A stretch of 64,000 bases of DNA from an uncultured Flavobacteriales bacterium (lineage in GTDB: Bacteria > Bacteroidota > Bacteroidia > Flavobacteriales_F > PHOS-HE28). Each line of letters starts with the position of its first letter. Positions within the stretch are counted from its first letter, which is position 1. The notes under the pieces were generated by a model that was not told the origin of the DNA, made no database searches, and saw nothing but the letters and a program-made list of their open reading frames with translations. This document shows, in pieces, positions 16,550 to 25,001 of the stretch. The translations under genes were made by a program, and so were the position numbers. The stretch is from positions 124,001 through 188,000 of the forward strand of contig CALMPI010000016.1 of the NCBI GenBank assembly GCA_937872175.1, given 5' to 3'.

Positions 16550-18940
16550 TCACTGCAGCAGCACGACGGAGGTGGCCGCACGGCCGTCCGTTGTGCGCAC
16601 CGTCACGGCATAAGCGCCCGGGGCCCAGCAGGCCTCCACCAGGGCCCGATCACCGGAGGCGCGCTGCCTGTGCACCCGACGACCCTGGGCGTCGACCACC
16701 TCAACGGCCTCCAGCCCGGCGCCCGGCACCCGCACCTCGAACGTGCGCTGCGCCGGGTTCGGCCACACCAGCAACTCCGGTCGGTCCTGTTCGGCAATGG
16801 CCGTGAAGGAGGTCTCCACCACCTCGAACACGTCCACACCCGCTTCCACCAAGTGCCCGGGCTGATCGTCGGCCGTGCGGAACAGCACCCGCATGGTGGC
16901 CGTGGGGGCCAGATGATCGGCGATGCTCCACTGCACCGGCTGCCAGCTGCCCATGCCCGGGCTACCCGCCGTCACCGTTTCCACGGTCACCGTGTCCGTA
17001 CCATCGGTGAGCAGCACGATCAGCTCGTCGTTGGGCGCGCCACCCGTGCCGCCATCGTTGAAGAACCAGCGGTCGTAGCGGACGGCGGGCACGTTGAGCC
17101 CCGTGGCGTCGAAAAGCGGGGAGGTCAACAGCACCACGCCATCGTCCACGTCGTCATCGCCGGCGTTGCCGCCTCCGTTGCCGGTGATCATGGCGGCACC
17201 ATGGCAGTCGTTCGGGTCGTCGGCACCGGGTGCGCAGGCATCGCCCTGGTAGACCGTACCGATGGGGTTGCCGCGCTCCCAGTCGCCGCTCGCGGCCGCG
17301 CTGACCACGCTCCAGCCGAGGTCCAGGGCGAAGTCGTCCGCATAGCCGGGGTCGAGGGTGATGGTAAGGGCCGGTGTGTTGGCGTCGATGGCCTGGGACG
17401 GCAGGCAGGTGGTCCGCCAGCCCCAGCGGCCGGCCGTCACCGCGTAGCCATCGGCGAAAATGGACGGGATGATGAACACGCCGTTGGCATCGGCCACCAC
17501 CTGTGCATCGACCATCGCCCCGTCGAACTGAACGATGGCGCCCGGCACCGGATCACCAGTGCCGGCCTCCACCACCTGGCCCGTCGCATCGAAAGGCACC
17601 ATGGGCTGCAGGGCGATGTCCAGGAAGGTCACCTGGCCGGTCACCAGCACCACAGCGGTCACCGTGGTGGGGAAATACCCCGGTGCGCTCACCTGCACAT
17701 CGTAGGTGCCGGCGGTCAGCGTGCCGGTGGCGTAGGCACCATCGAAGGCGGTGGTGTCCGTGGCGGTAAGGCCGGTGATGGTCACCGCGGCCAGGTTCAC
17801 CGGGTCCGTGGTGAGCGCGTTGGTCACCGTGCCCTCGAGCCAGCAGGCCCGCACGTAGGTGGGTTCCAGGATGAACAGCCCCTGCTCGATGTCGGAAATG
17901 ATCAACCGCCCGGACGGGAAGAAGGGATACACGCCCCAGGCCCCATTGAACCCGCCACCATTGAACGGTGACGTGTCGTAGCTCCCGGTCTCCACCAGGT
18001 TCCAGGGCCTTGTGGCATCGTAGATGGCGACACCGTACGTGTAGTAGCTGGTCACCACGTAATCGTTCAGCCAGTAGGTATTGTGCGGAATGGTGTTGCT
18101 CCCGGGGTCGCTCTGCAGCTTGTCCACGAACTGGATGTCGGCCGGATCGCTCACATCATAGGCCCCCACGTAGGAGTCCTCGCGCTCATCGGTGGTGAAG
18201 AGGTACTGCCCGCTGTCGTCCAGCCAGGTGTTGTGCGTGAAGGTGTTCGGGGTGGGCTGGGTGCCCAGCAGCACGGGGTTCGCCGGGTCGCTCACATCCA
18301 CGATGCTGAAGAAACCATCGTTGATGTGGGCGGCATAGAGCGTATCACCCCGGGCGAAACTGTCGTGACAGTACCAGTTGTCGAAGACCCCGACCTCCAC
18401 GGGCGCCATGGGATCCTGCGTCAGGTCGTACATGATCACGCCGCCGTTGCCGCGGTTGGCCCCGTGCAGGTAGAGCCTCCCGTTCTCGTCGATGAAGAGC
18501 GAGTGCGAGGTGTCCCAGTTGTCGCCCTGGAACAGGGTCACTGGCAGGGCGGTGCTCTGGGGCAGCGGGCCGAGGTCCACGATGAGCAGGCCGGCCGAGG
18601 CCTCGGTGGTGATGTAGGCATGGTCGCCCCAGGTCTTGATCTCGCGCCAGATGCTGTTGGGGCCCGGCGTGAAGAAGACCTCCACCGGATTCGCCGGATC
18701 GGTGATGTCCACCACCGAGAAGCCGCCGGAGTTCTGCACATTGTCATCCCCGTTCACCCCCACGAGGGCATATTCGTTGCCGAACTCGTCGGTATAGCCC
18801 CAGAGGTTGCTGAGGTCGCTGTTGCGCGCGGCCTGGTAGTCGTAGTTGCCCAGGAGGCCGATGTTCACCTGGGCGATGGAAGTGGTGAGGGCGCACACCT
18901 GCAACAGAGCGGCCAGCGCGCGATACGGGAACAGGTTCAT
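16550..18940 (-). CDS. Choice-of-anchor B family protein with T9SS C-terminal sorting domain
   Basis: A 796-residue secreted protein. After a signal peptide, residues about 22-390 form a repeat-containing domain of the choice-of-anchor B type ('NIGLLGNYDYQAARNSDLSN', 'GFSVVDITDPANPVEV', 'SIVDVSDPANPVLLG', 'TTDEREDSYVGAYDVSDPAD'). Two carboxypeptidase-regulatory-like beta-sandwiches follow ('ACWLEGTVTNALTTDPVNLA', 'DATGQVVEAGTGDPVPGAIV'), then a MAM/galactose-binding-like region ('DDFALDLGWSV'). It ends with a T9SS type A sorting domain ('LLVWPNPAQRTFEVRV'). The product is exported by T9SS and surface-bound or released. The start at 18940 is chosen from the signal peptide and a TACCTTGC element at 18945-18952. 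Confidence 0.9.
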   Translation of the reverse strand: MNLFPYRALAALLQVCALTTSIAQVNIGLLGNYDYQAARNSDLSNLWGYTDEFGNEYALVGVNGDDNVQNSGGFSVVDITDPANPVEVFFTPGPNSIWREIKTWGDHAYITTEASAGLLIVDLGPLPQSTALPVTLFQGDNWDTSHSLFIDENGRLYLHGANRGNGGVIMYDLTQDPMAPVEVGVFDNWYCHDSFARGDTLYAAHINDGFFSIVDVSDPANPVLLGTQPTPNTFTHNTWLDDSGQYLFTTDEREDSYVGAYDVSDPADIQFVDKLQSDPGSNTIPHNTYWLNDYVVTSYYTYGVAIYDATRPWNLVETGSYDTSPFNGGGFNGAWGVYPFFPSGRLIISDIEQGLFILEPTYVRACWLEGTVTNALTTDPVNLAAVTITGLTATDTTAFDGAYATGTLTAGTYDVQVSAPGYFPTTVTAVVLVTGQVTFLDIALQPMVPFDATGQVVEAGTGDPVPGAIVQFDGAMVDAQVVADANGVFIIPSIFADGYAVTAGRWGWRTTCLPSQAIDANTPALTITLDPGYADDFALDLGWSVVSAAASGDWERGNPIGTVYQGDACAPGADDPNDCHGAAMITGNGGGNAGDDDVDDGVVLLTSPLFDATGLNVPAVRYDRWFFNDGGTGGAPNDELIVLLTDGTDTVTVETVTAGSPGMGSWQPVQWSIADHLAPTATMRVLFRTADDQPGHLVEAGVDVFEVVETSFTAIAEQDRPELLVWPNPAQRTFEVRVPGAGLEAVEVVDAQGRRVHRQRASGDRALVEACWAPGAYAVTVRTTDGRAATSVVLLQ

Positions 18941-18944
18941 GCGG

Positions 18945-18952
18945 GCAAGGTA
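18945..18952 (-). promoter_or_regulatory. Bacteroidota -7 promoter element for the choice-of-anchor B gene
   Basis: TACCTTGC on the minus strand, 4 bases before the ATG at 18940. Confidence 0.45.
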
Positions 18953-19264
18953 GGGGTTCGCCCAAGCCGGTCCGTCGACGCACCGTGGAACGGCCGGCGC
19001 GATCGGTGGAAGGGCATCCAATGCCGATGGAAGGTCGACGGGGCGTACGGAACCACCTACGATCCATACGACATCCTAGGTGGAATGCACCACCCCTATG
19101 GTTCGATCGATCGGCCCGTTGCCACTGATCGATCCATGCGTAGGCGCGAACAAGCCACAGTGGGGGTCGCTCACTTCGTGACCGGTCCGGTTCAAGATAC
19201 CGCGCTTGCCTCAATGGCCCGCGTCGAACCGTGGTCCGCGTTTGCGCCGTTCGGATCTACCGAC
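18953..19264. other. Intergenic stretch of about 310 bases, no gene seen
   Basis: Between two minus-strand surface-protein genes. No convincing reading frame with an identifiable product, no tRNA-like fold and no strong hairpin was found. It holds short CGATCGATC-type repeats near 19105 and 19129 only. It marks the change from high-GC sequence to the less GC-rich segment that starts at about 19.2 kb. Confidence 0.5.
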
Positions 19265-20728
19265 TCATTGCTTAATGAACCGTTCAAAAACGACGGCTCC
19301 GTCAGGGCCAGTATATGCGAGCACGTAAGTACCGATCTCGAGGTTTGACACCGGAATGGTCGTAATAGGATTGATCGAGGTTTGCCTATGGACCACCCTT
19401 CCGATCGCATCGGTGATCATCAAAACACCGCGCGGCGCCACCATGGATGGAAGTTGGACCGTGATGTGTTCGGAGGACGGGTTCGGATGAACCCGCAGCT
19501 CAAGGAAGGACCAAGGCCGATCGGCGATCCCGACCGGCGTGCTGCACGTTTCGGTGTAGGTGCCACCATCCCAACGAGCCACATGCCCGACATGCTGCCC
19601 ATCGATGGTCGAGAAGCTACCCGCGACATATAATGTGTCGTGCCAAACGGCCATGCCCTCGATGTCCTGGTCGAAATAGCCTCCATAGCCGCACCAGCGG
19701 TCACCGGTCCATTTGGCGATGTTGCGGGCCGGGGCATCGCCCGCATACTCGAAGTCTCCCACAGCCACAAGCTCGCCGTTCACCATGGCGATCTGGGTGA
19801 CCACGGGATAAAGCACCGAGGGGTCGTTGAGGTCCATGAGCATACCCCCACCAAGGTCGTTCCACGTGGTGCCATCGTACATGGCGATGCAGTTGCCCGG
19901 CGCCCCTTGATACTTGCGGAAATGCCCCGCGATGTACAGCTTGCCATCGTGGACCAGCGCGCTGGTGATGTTGCCCTGGTTGGTAAAGCCGGGCATGGGC
20001 TCCCATTCCGAACCAGTGTAGCGGAGTATGTCAAAATACTCCAATGGATTCGTGTTTGTCGTTAGTAGTCCTCCGATGTAGGTATATCCGTTGTATCTAA
20101 ATAGTATATTCACGATGTTGTCATCATTGTAAGGCAGCGAATAATATGGTTCGAATGGCCGAAAATGTTCGCCATCATATTGCACTACGCATGTTTCGGG
20201 GAAGGTGTCACAGAACTGCGTCATTGTACCGGTGAACAACAGGGTGTCGTCCACGATGGAGTTCAAGAAGGCGATGCCACCATCGTAGAAGTCGCATTCC
20301 AGCGGCTCCCAGATCATGGTGTTCTCGTTCAAGCGGCCCACGCGGCTCAGATAGGTAGAGTCGGGCAGCAGAGTGCTGATGTAGCCGCTGGCATAGAGCT
20401 GCCCTTTGTAACGCATGAAACGCAGCACGGGTCCCACCCAGATCTGCCAGTCGAACTCCACGGTCTGGATGCGGGTAGCGAGGCTGTCCCAGTGCTGGCC
20501 ATCCCAGGCCGCGATGCCCATGACATCGATCGTGTCCGGGCCATTGACCACGTAGCGGAAGCTGCCGCCCACAAGCAAGCGATCGAACACACTGTCGGCG
20601 AAGATGGTACGGGCCGATGGGCGAAGACCATCGCCCAGCTTTCCCCAGTTCTGGGCATGCATCAGTGAAGGACCGCACCCGAGCAGGCAAACGCCGATCA
20701 TGGCCGACCGATAGGGATGAGCCTTCAT
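19265..20728 (-). CDS. Secreted beta-propeller-like protein with T9SS C-terminal sorting domain
   Basis: A 487-residue secreted protein. A signal peptide ('MIGVCLLGCGPSLMHAQ') is followed by Kelch/delta-60-like blades of the form 'AAWDGQHWDSLATRI', 'VVQYDGEHFRPFEP', 'IAMYDGTTWNDLGGGM' and 'VARWDGGTYTET', with paired 'LYIAGHF'/'LYVAGSF' strands. The last 75 residues are a T9SS type A sorting domain ('LELRVHPNPSSEHITVQLPS'). Codon use is clearly less GC-rich than in flanking genes: positions 20041-20160 hold 48 G/C of 120. The start overlaps the stop of the SBBP protein gene by 1 base, so the two are one operon. Confidence 0.85.
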   Translation of the reverse strand: MKAHPYRSAMIGVCLLGCGPSLMHAQNWGKLGDGLRPSARTIFADSVFDRLLVGGSFRYVVNGPDTIDVMGIAAWDGQHWDSLATRIQTVEFDWQIWVGPVLRFMRYKGQLYASGYISTLLPDSTYLSRVGRLNENTMIWEPLECDFYDGGIAFLNSIVDDTLLFTGTMTQFCDTFPETCVVQYDGEHFRPFEPYYSLPYNDDNIVNILFRYNGYTYIGGLLTTNTNPLEYFDILRYTGSEWEPMPGFTNQGNITSALVHDGKLYIAGHFRKYQGAPGNCIAMYDGTTWNDLGGGMLMDLNDPSVLYPVVTQIAMVNGELVAVGDFEYAGDAPARNIAKWTGDRWCGYGGYFDQDIEGMAVWHDTLYVAGSFSTIDGQHVGHVARWDGGTYTETCSTPVGIADRPWSFLELRVHPNPSSEHITVQLPSMVAPRGVLMITDAIGRVVHRQTSINPITTIPVSNLEIGTYVLAYTGPDGAVVFERFIKQ

Positions 20729-23586
20729 CAGGGTGCGAGCAGTTTGTACACCTTTTGCATGCCACGGAGGGGCGTGACAGTTGCAACGAAGATACCGCTG
20801 ACACTACCGAACAGCTCAACCCGGATCCCGCCCTCGGCCACCTTAGTCCTGCTCGGTATGATGCGCCCACTGACGTCGTGGACCATTACGCCAGGCAACT
20901 CGTTGACCGTATCGGCCCAAGGCAACAGCCAAGCAGCATGTCCTAAATAGACCGGAAGCTCCATTCCGGCCGACATCTCAGGCACACTTACGCTCAGGTT
21001 CGAAACAATGGCGAAGGAGCAGATGTAGCCGTCAGGCTGTGTGGCCGACGGATCAGCCACCCCAGTAAAGAAACCACCTCGGAATCCGCCCCAGCTCAAG
21101 CCACCATCCGTACCGGAGTTGTTGTTCAAATGGTTCCCATCGAAATAATCATCCGGAGACATGGGATCCCACTCCCTGAGCGGGAAGGTGAACTGATTGC
21201 TATTGGTACCGCCGGTGAGGTAGAGCTCATCTTCGCTGGCCACGATGCCCCAACAGCGCTCGGTCTTGGTGCCACCCCAATAGCTTGACCAGACAGGAAG
21301 CCTGTTCTCATTGAGGAGCATGAAGAACCCATCATGGTGTTGCGTGGTCGGGTCGTTGCCTATCTGAGACTGGCTATACAGGTTGATGTTCGGTGCCGTG
21401 GCGATGCCGGTCGAGGAACGAGTTACGCCCGCAAGAAGAAGTTGATCACCAACCGCCTGAGCCACATGCACCAAGGCGTCTTGACCCTCACCACCTAACA
21501 AGGTACCCCACGTCAATTGGTCAGATGAGTCGTCCAATCGCAGCAGAAACCCATCGGAAATGCCGAGCAGTCCGTTCCGGTGCGGCACACCACCACCAGG
21601 ATCCGGTAGCCGTTCCATGGTGGGGTAAGTCGCCAGGTCAATGCTGGTCGTATTGCCGGCAAGGAACACATCCATACCCCCCGTGGCCCGCAGGCTTTGT
21701 GTCAGCGACATTCCCCTGTCCTGACCGGCTCCACCCCAATAGGTGGAGTACTCCAAGTGGTAGTTCGCGTCGATGTCGAGACGTGCCAGGTAGGCATCCG
21801 TGCCGCCAGCCGAGGCTGACTGATAGTAAGCGTTCGGCAGCGGTGAAGGTGCAACATCTAACGATCCAGTTGGCGCTCCGCCGGGACTCGGCGATACAGC
21901 CCAGCCGGTCATGTAAATCACCTTGTTGAATGGTGTAATGCTTCTTCTGGTGATCATCAGATCATTGAGCCAATCGCTCTGAGCATAGGAACCGAATGGC
22001 GTACACCATTTGATCTGATACGCGCTATTGAAGAGAACGAAGAAACCTCCTCCATTTCCCTTGGTATAAGCTCCCGTTGGTGTAACATAAGGGAAACCTG
22101 CGACGGTCAGATCTGATCCGCCGCGAAGAACTCCACCCATCGCAAGGGTTCCATCATCGTCCACATCGATACAGATCCCTTCTTCGCTATAGCCAGCGAA
22201 GTCAGGGCCATGCGTGGTCGACCAGCACAGGCCGCCATCGGACTGCCTATATGCCGCGACCACCGCCCGCTGGTTGCGTGGGAAGTTAGGATGCAGGTAG
22301 GCGCTTGCGGCGAAAGGGTGTGGTGTGTTCCAGGAACGGCCGATCGGGAAGTCCGTGCAATAGGTGACCCCTGTGATGAAGGCGAAGTTAAGGTCCGGGT
22401 TGGAACCCTTGTAGACGGCAATATCCTGCGCTTTGTCTTGACCTCCATGGAAAAAAGAGGGGTACTGACTGATGTCGCTGCCGCCGTGGTAAGTCGACCA
22501 TAGGAGCCTCTTGTTGTCTTTCCGATATTTCTGGATGACCATATCCTCCGTACCAAGGAAGTTGCCCTGAGAGGGGGCGAACTCGGAGAATCCGAGACCA
22601 ACCGGGAAGTTGTTCGAGTAGGAGTATCCACAGACATAGGGGTTACCTTCCACATCCATGTCAATGGCGGCGAACTCATCGGGCATGTTGCCACCCACGT
22701 AAGTGCTCCAGGTCATGTTCTCGGGTGGTGGTAGTTGCCCACCGCCGCCACCGATGGCCTCGGGCACTCCGAAGAGGAGCACGAGCGGGTAGTTGGGATC
22801 GTAGGTGCCGAAGATGAGCTTCACCGTCTGGGCTTGGGTCAGTAACTGCCAGTCCGCGGTCCACGATACAGGTACGACCGTGTTTCCGATCACCTGATAG
22901 GCAAAGGCTTGCTCCAGTTCGACCCATCGCCCGGCCAGGTATGCACGCAGCGCACCTTGCCAGTCCACATGCAGGCTATCACTGCCAAGGAAGCGAAAGA
23001 TCACGTTGTTGGCGTCGGCACCAGGGTACAGCGTGAGGTAGAGTTTTGTGCCTACTTTATTGCTGCTCCAGGTGATGTCAACATTATCGAAGGCATTATG
23101 CCATACGATATGTCCGAAGCTCGGTACGTGCTCCACTTCGTAAGGTAAGCCGCCCAAGTAGTGATTGGAATGGCCTGGGAACTGGGTGAACTCGTGGATA
23201 CTTGGGTCCTGTACATTCGGGCCTGCCGTTAGAAGGTCGATGCGGAATGTGGTATCGGCGGTCGCTGTGTCCAGGTCGTTGGTGGACCATGCGAACGAGG
23301 CTACGCCTTCCTGGTGGAGGTAGAGATCGGTGACCACTCCACGTTGGTAGTGCGTGATGGCCCGTGAGGCCTGTTGCCCGTCGGTGCCGAGGAGCTGACC
23401 TCTGTTCGTGATCCACGCATGGCAGTGAGCTGGCTCTTCGTTCCAAAGATCCTTGGGCGCCACCTGTCCGGATACTCCGGCTGCGCTTGATAGAAATAGG
23501 AGGAGCAACAGTGCTGTTCGAGGTTTGCGAGTGGCCCGGTTCGGCTGATCCGCAATGCGATACGGCGATAGTTGGTGACGGGCCAT
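20728..23586 (-). CDS. Large secreted SBBP-repeat protein with DUF7948-like N-terminal domain
   Basis: A 952-residue secreted protein. A signal/anchor segment near residues 28-44 ('ALLLLLFLSSAAGVSGQ') precedes a DUF7948-like domain (about 55-300: 'AWITNRGQLLGTDGQ', 'VWHNAFDNVDITWSSN'). It is followed by SBBP-type repeats to about 840: 'WSTYVGGNMPDEFAAIDMDV', 'LWSTYHGGSD', 'YSTYWGGAGQDRGMSLTQ', 'WSSYWGGTKTERCWGIV'. The C-terminus is only weakly T9SS type A-like ('VMVHDVSGRII', ending 'GMQKVYKLLAP'). The ATG at 23586 is chosen because it begins the signal peptide; the ATG at 23697 would put coding sequence over the operator palindromes. GC content is low. It shares its upstream region with the divergent XRE gene. 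Confidence 0.82.
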   Translation of the reverse strand: MARHQLSPYRIADQPNRATRKPRTALLLLLFLSSAAGVSGQVAPKDLWNEEPAHCHAWITNRGQLLGTDGQQASRAITHYQRGVVTDLYLHQEGVASFAWSTNDLDTATADTTFRIDLLTAGPNVQDPSIHEFTQFPGHSNHYLGGLPYEVEHVPSFGHIVWHNAFDNVDITWSSNKVGTKLYLTLYPGADANNVIFRFLGSDSLHVDWQGALRAYLAGRWVELEQAFAYQVIGNTVVPVSWTADWQLLTQAQTVKLIFGTYDPNYPLVLLFGVPEAIGGGGGQLPPPENMTWSTYVGGNMPDEFAAIDMDVEGNPYVCGYSYSNNFPVGLGFSEFAPSQGNFLGTEDMVIQKYRKDNKRLLWSTYHGGSDISQYPSFFHGGQDKAQDIAVYKGSNPDLNFAFITGVTYCTDFPIGRSWNTPHPFAASAYLHPNFPRNQRAVVAAYRQSDGGLCWSTTHGPDFAGYSEEGICIDVDDDGTLAMGGVLRGGSDLTVAGFPYVTPTGAYTKGNGGGFFVLFNSAYQIKWCTPFGSYAQSDWLNDLMITRRSITPFNKVIYMTGWAVSPSPGGAPTGSLDVAPSPLPNAYYQSASAGGTDAYLARLDIDANYHLEYSTYWGGAGQDRGMSLTQSLRATGGMDVFLAGNTTSIDLATYPTMERLPDPGGGVPHRNGLLGISDGFLLRLDDSSDQLTWGTLLGGEGQDALVHVAQAVGDQLLLAGVTRSSTGIATAPNINLYSQSQIGNDPTTQHHDGFFMLLNENRLPVWSSYWGGTKTERCWGIVASEDELYLTGGTNSNQFTFPLREWDPMSPDDYFDGNHLNNNSGTDGGLSWGGFRGGFFTGVADPSATQPDGYICSFAIVSNLSVSVPEMSAGMELPVYLGHAAWLLPWADTVNELPGVMVHDVSGRIIPSRTKVAEGGIRVELFGSVSGIFVATVTPLRGMQKVYKLLAP

Positions 23587-23634
23587 GGGGTCATGCGTAT
23601 GGGCTCCAATCTTGCGCGGAGCATCGGTGGAACC

Positions 23635-23676
23635 TGATCGGTATTTCCGATAAGTGTTATCGGCGTAACCGATAAC
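23635..23676. promoter_or_regulatory. Two stacked palindromic operators between the SBBP gene and the XRE gene
   Basis: Two inverted repeats of the form ATCGG-N5-CCGAT. Site 1 is at 37-51 of the 23600 block (23637-23651). Site 2 is longer and perfect, GTTATCGG-N5-CCGATAAC at 23656-23676. Their centres are 22 bases apart, two helical turns. The inner half-sites also form CCGATAA-GTG-TTATCGG. A likely -7 element, TAACTTGG (23673-23680), for the XRE gene overlaps site 2. This is typical of an autoregulated XRE operator. Confidence 0.7.
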
Positions 23677-23680
23677 TTGG
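23673..23680 (+). promoter_or_regulatory. Probable -7 promoter element for the XRE gene
   Basis: TAACTTGG lies 19 bases before the ATG at 23700 and overlaps the right arm of operator site 2, so a bound repressor would block it. Confidence 0.4.
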
Positions 23681-23699
23681 TCGCCACAGTTCCGCACCC

Positions 23700-24089
23700 A
23701 TGAACAACAAGCAGATCGCCCAGCGCGTCCGTGAACTGCGCGAGCAACGGAAGTTGACCCAAGAAGAGGTTGCGGATGTCCTCGGGATGGGACAGCCTGC
23801 CTATAGCGATCTCGAAAAGGGAAGCACCACCTTCAAAGCTGTTCAACTGGATAAGCTCGCGACCTTCTACGGGTTGAGCTTGGATGAACTCCTGCGAGGG
23901 GGGCAGCCCGTGCTCACCATGAATGAACATGCGTCGCACGGGTATCTGCAAAGCACCGTACAGAATGGGGTCAGTGATGACCTCATCAAGCGCATTTGCG
24001 ACCTTTTGGAAAGCAATGTGGCCATGAACAGAGAGTTGGGCGGACTGCTGCAGCGCATGTCGAGGCACCTTGATCAACGGGAGAAATAG
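23700..24089 (+). CDS. XRE-family HTH transcriptional regulator
   Basis: A 129-residue DNA-binding protein. Residues 5-64 form a Cro/C1-type helix-turn-helix: 'IAQRVRELREQRKLTQEEVA' (helices 1-2), 'VLGMGQPAYSDLEKGSTTF' (recognition helix and loop), 'LDKLATFYGLSLDELL'. Residues 65-129 are a polar, partly helical tail ('SDDLIKRICDLLESNVAMN') that may dimerise. It is divergent from the SBBP surface-protein gene with two palindromes between them, so control of itself and of the surface operon is likely. No restriction or toxin partner is adjacent, which argues against a modification controller or antitoxin. It is in the less GC-rich segment. Confidence 0.88.
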   Translation: MNNKQIAQRVRELREQRKLTQEEVADVLGMGQPAYSDLEKGSTTFKAVQLDKLATFYGLSLDELLRGGQPVLTMNEHASHGYLQSTVQNGVSDDLIKRICDLLESNVAMNRELGGLLQRMSRHLDQREK

Positions 24090-24151
24090 ATGAGCATCCA
24101 CAGCTAGGTCATCATTTTCCGCCCGACCCGGGCGCACCTGCGGATCCCCTC

Positions 24152-24159
24152 TATCTTGC
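24152..24159 (+). promoter_or_regulatory. Bacteroidota -7 promoter element for the universal stress gene
   Basis: TATCTTGC, 17 bases before the ATG at 24177. Confidence 0.45.
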
Positions 24160-24176
24160 CGCCCCATCCGGAGACC

Positions 24177-24968
24177 ATGCGCGACCTGCTCTGCCCCGTG
24201 GACATGTCCGAACTGGGCGGCACCGCCCTGGCCCATGCTGTGCGGCTCGCCAAGGCCTCGGCGTCCTCCGTCACCCTGTTGCATGTGCGCGACAAGCACG
24301 AACGGTCGGGCCCCGTGGGGGATCAGGTCCGCGCCGAACTGGAAGGGCTCGCCTTGCGCGGTGCTTCCGGTGCGCCGGTGCGTGTCCTCTATCGCGATGG
24401 CAACTTCCTGAAGGAGATCGCCGCTGAGGCGGCCACCGGGCATGCCCTGATGGTGGCCGGCACCCACGGGCCGCGCGGGCTGCGCCAGAACCTGTTCGGT
24501 GCCGACATCCTCAAGCTGGTGCGCCATGTGCCCCTTCCCGCGTGGATCATGCAGCAACAGAGCCCGGCACAGCGCGTGGAGCGGCTGGTGATGCCCGTCT
24601 CCGGCCATGCGGAGATCGGCGGCCTGCTGGACGCCGTCACCTGGCTGGCGAAGCTCGACGGCACCGAGGTGCACATCTATCAGGTGATGCGCCCGAACGA
24701 ACAACCATCCGAGCAACTGCTGAGGAACAAGCTGCGCATGCTGCACCACTTCGAGAACGCGGGGGTGCGGACCGTGGAGGTGAACGAACCCCTTCAGGTG
24801 TTCTCCGTCGGCTTCGCCGAACAGACCATCCGCTACGCCCATCGCGTGAACGCCCACGGGTTCGCCATCATCGCCGACGCGTCCGACGAATACCGCTACA
24901 TCGCCGATGCCGAGAAGGAGCGCCTGCTCGTGAACGAGCACGCCATCCCTGTGCTTTGTGCACATTGA
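24177..24968 (+). CDS. Universal stress protein (UspA family)
   Basis: A 263-residue cytosolic protein with a full N-terminal Usp domain ('RDLLCPVDMSELGGTALAHA', 'SVTLLHV', 'LMVAGTHGPRGLRQNLFG') and a second, more divergent half ('RLVMPVSGHAEIGGLLDAV', 'HGFAIIADASDEY'). This is the tandem-domain arrangement usual in Bacteroidota. The ATP-binding G-2x-G-9x-G(S/T) motif is only partly kept. Roles in the family are linked to stress or energy limitation. The TTG at 24156 is rejected because it lies within the TATCTTGC promoter element. Confidence 0.87.
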   Translation: MRDLLCPVDMSELGGTALAHAVRLAKASASSVTLLHVRDKHERSGPVGDQVRAELEGLALRGASGAPVRVLYRDGNFLKEIAAEAATGHALMVAGTHGPRGLRQNLFGADILKLVRHVPLPAWIMQQQSPAQRVERLVMPVSGHAEIGGLLDAVTWLAKLDGTEVHIYQVMRPNEQPSEQLLRNKLRMLHHFENAGVRTVEVNEPLQVFSVGFAEQTIRYAHRVNAHGFAIIADASDEYRYIADAEKERLLVNEHAIPVLCAH

Positions 24969-24983
24969 CCCTTGCCGCCGGGC

Positions 24984-24991
24984 TACCTTTG
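24984..24991 (+). promoter_or_regulatory. Bacteroidota -7 promoter element for the FG-GAP protein gene
   Basis: Consensus TACCTTTG, 10 bases before the ATG at 25002. Confidence 0.6.
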
Positions 24992-25001
24992 TCGTAGCCT
25001 G

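Noticed and set aside
23700..24089. XRE gene as a restriction-modification controller or antitoxin
   Set aside because: No methyltransferase, nuclease or toxin gene is adjacent; the neighbour is a surface-protein operon.
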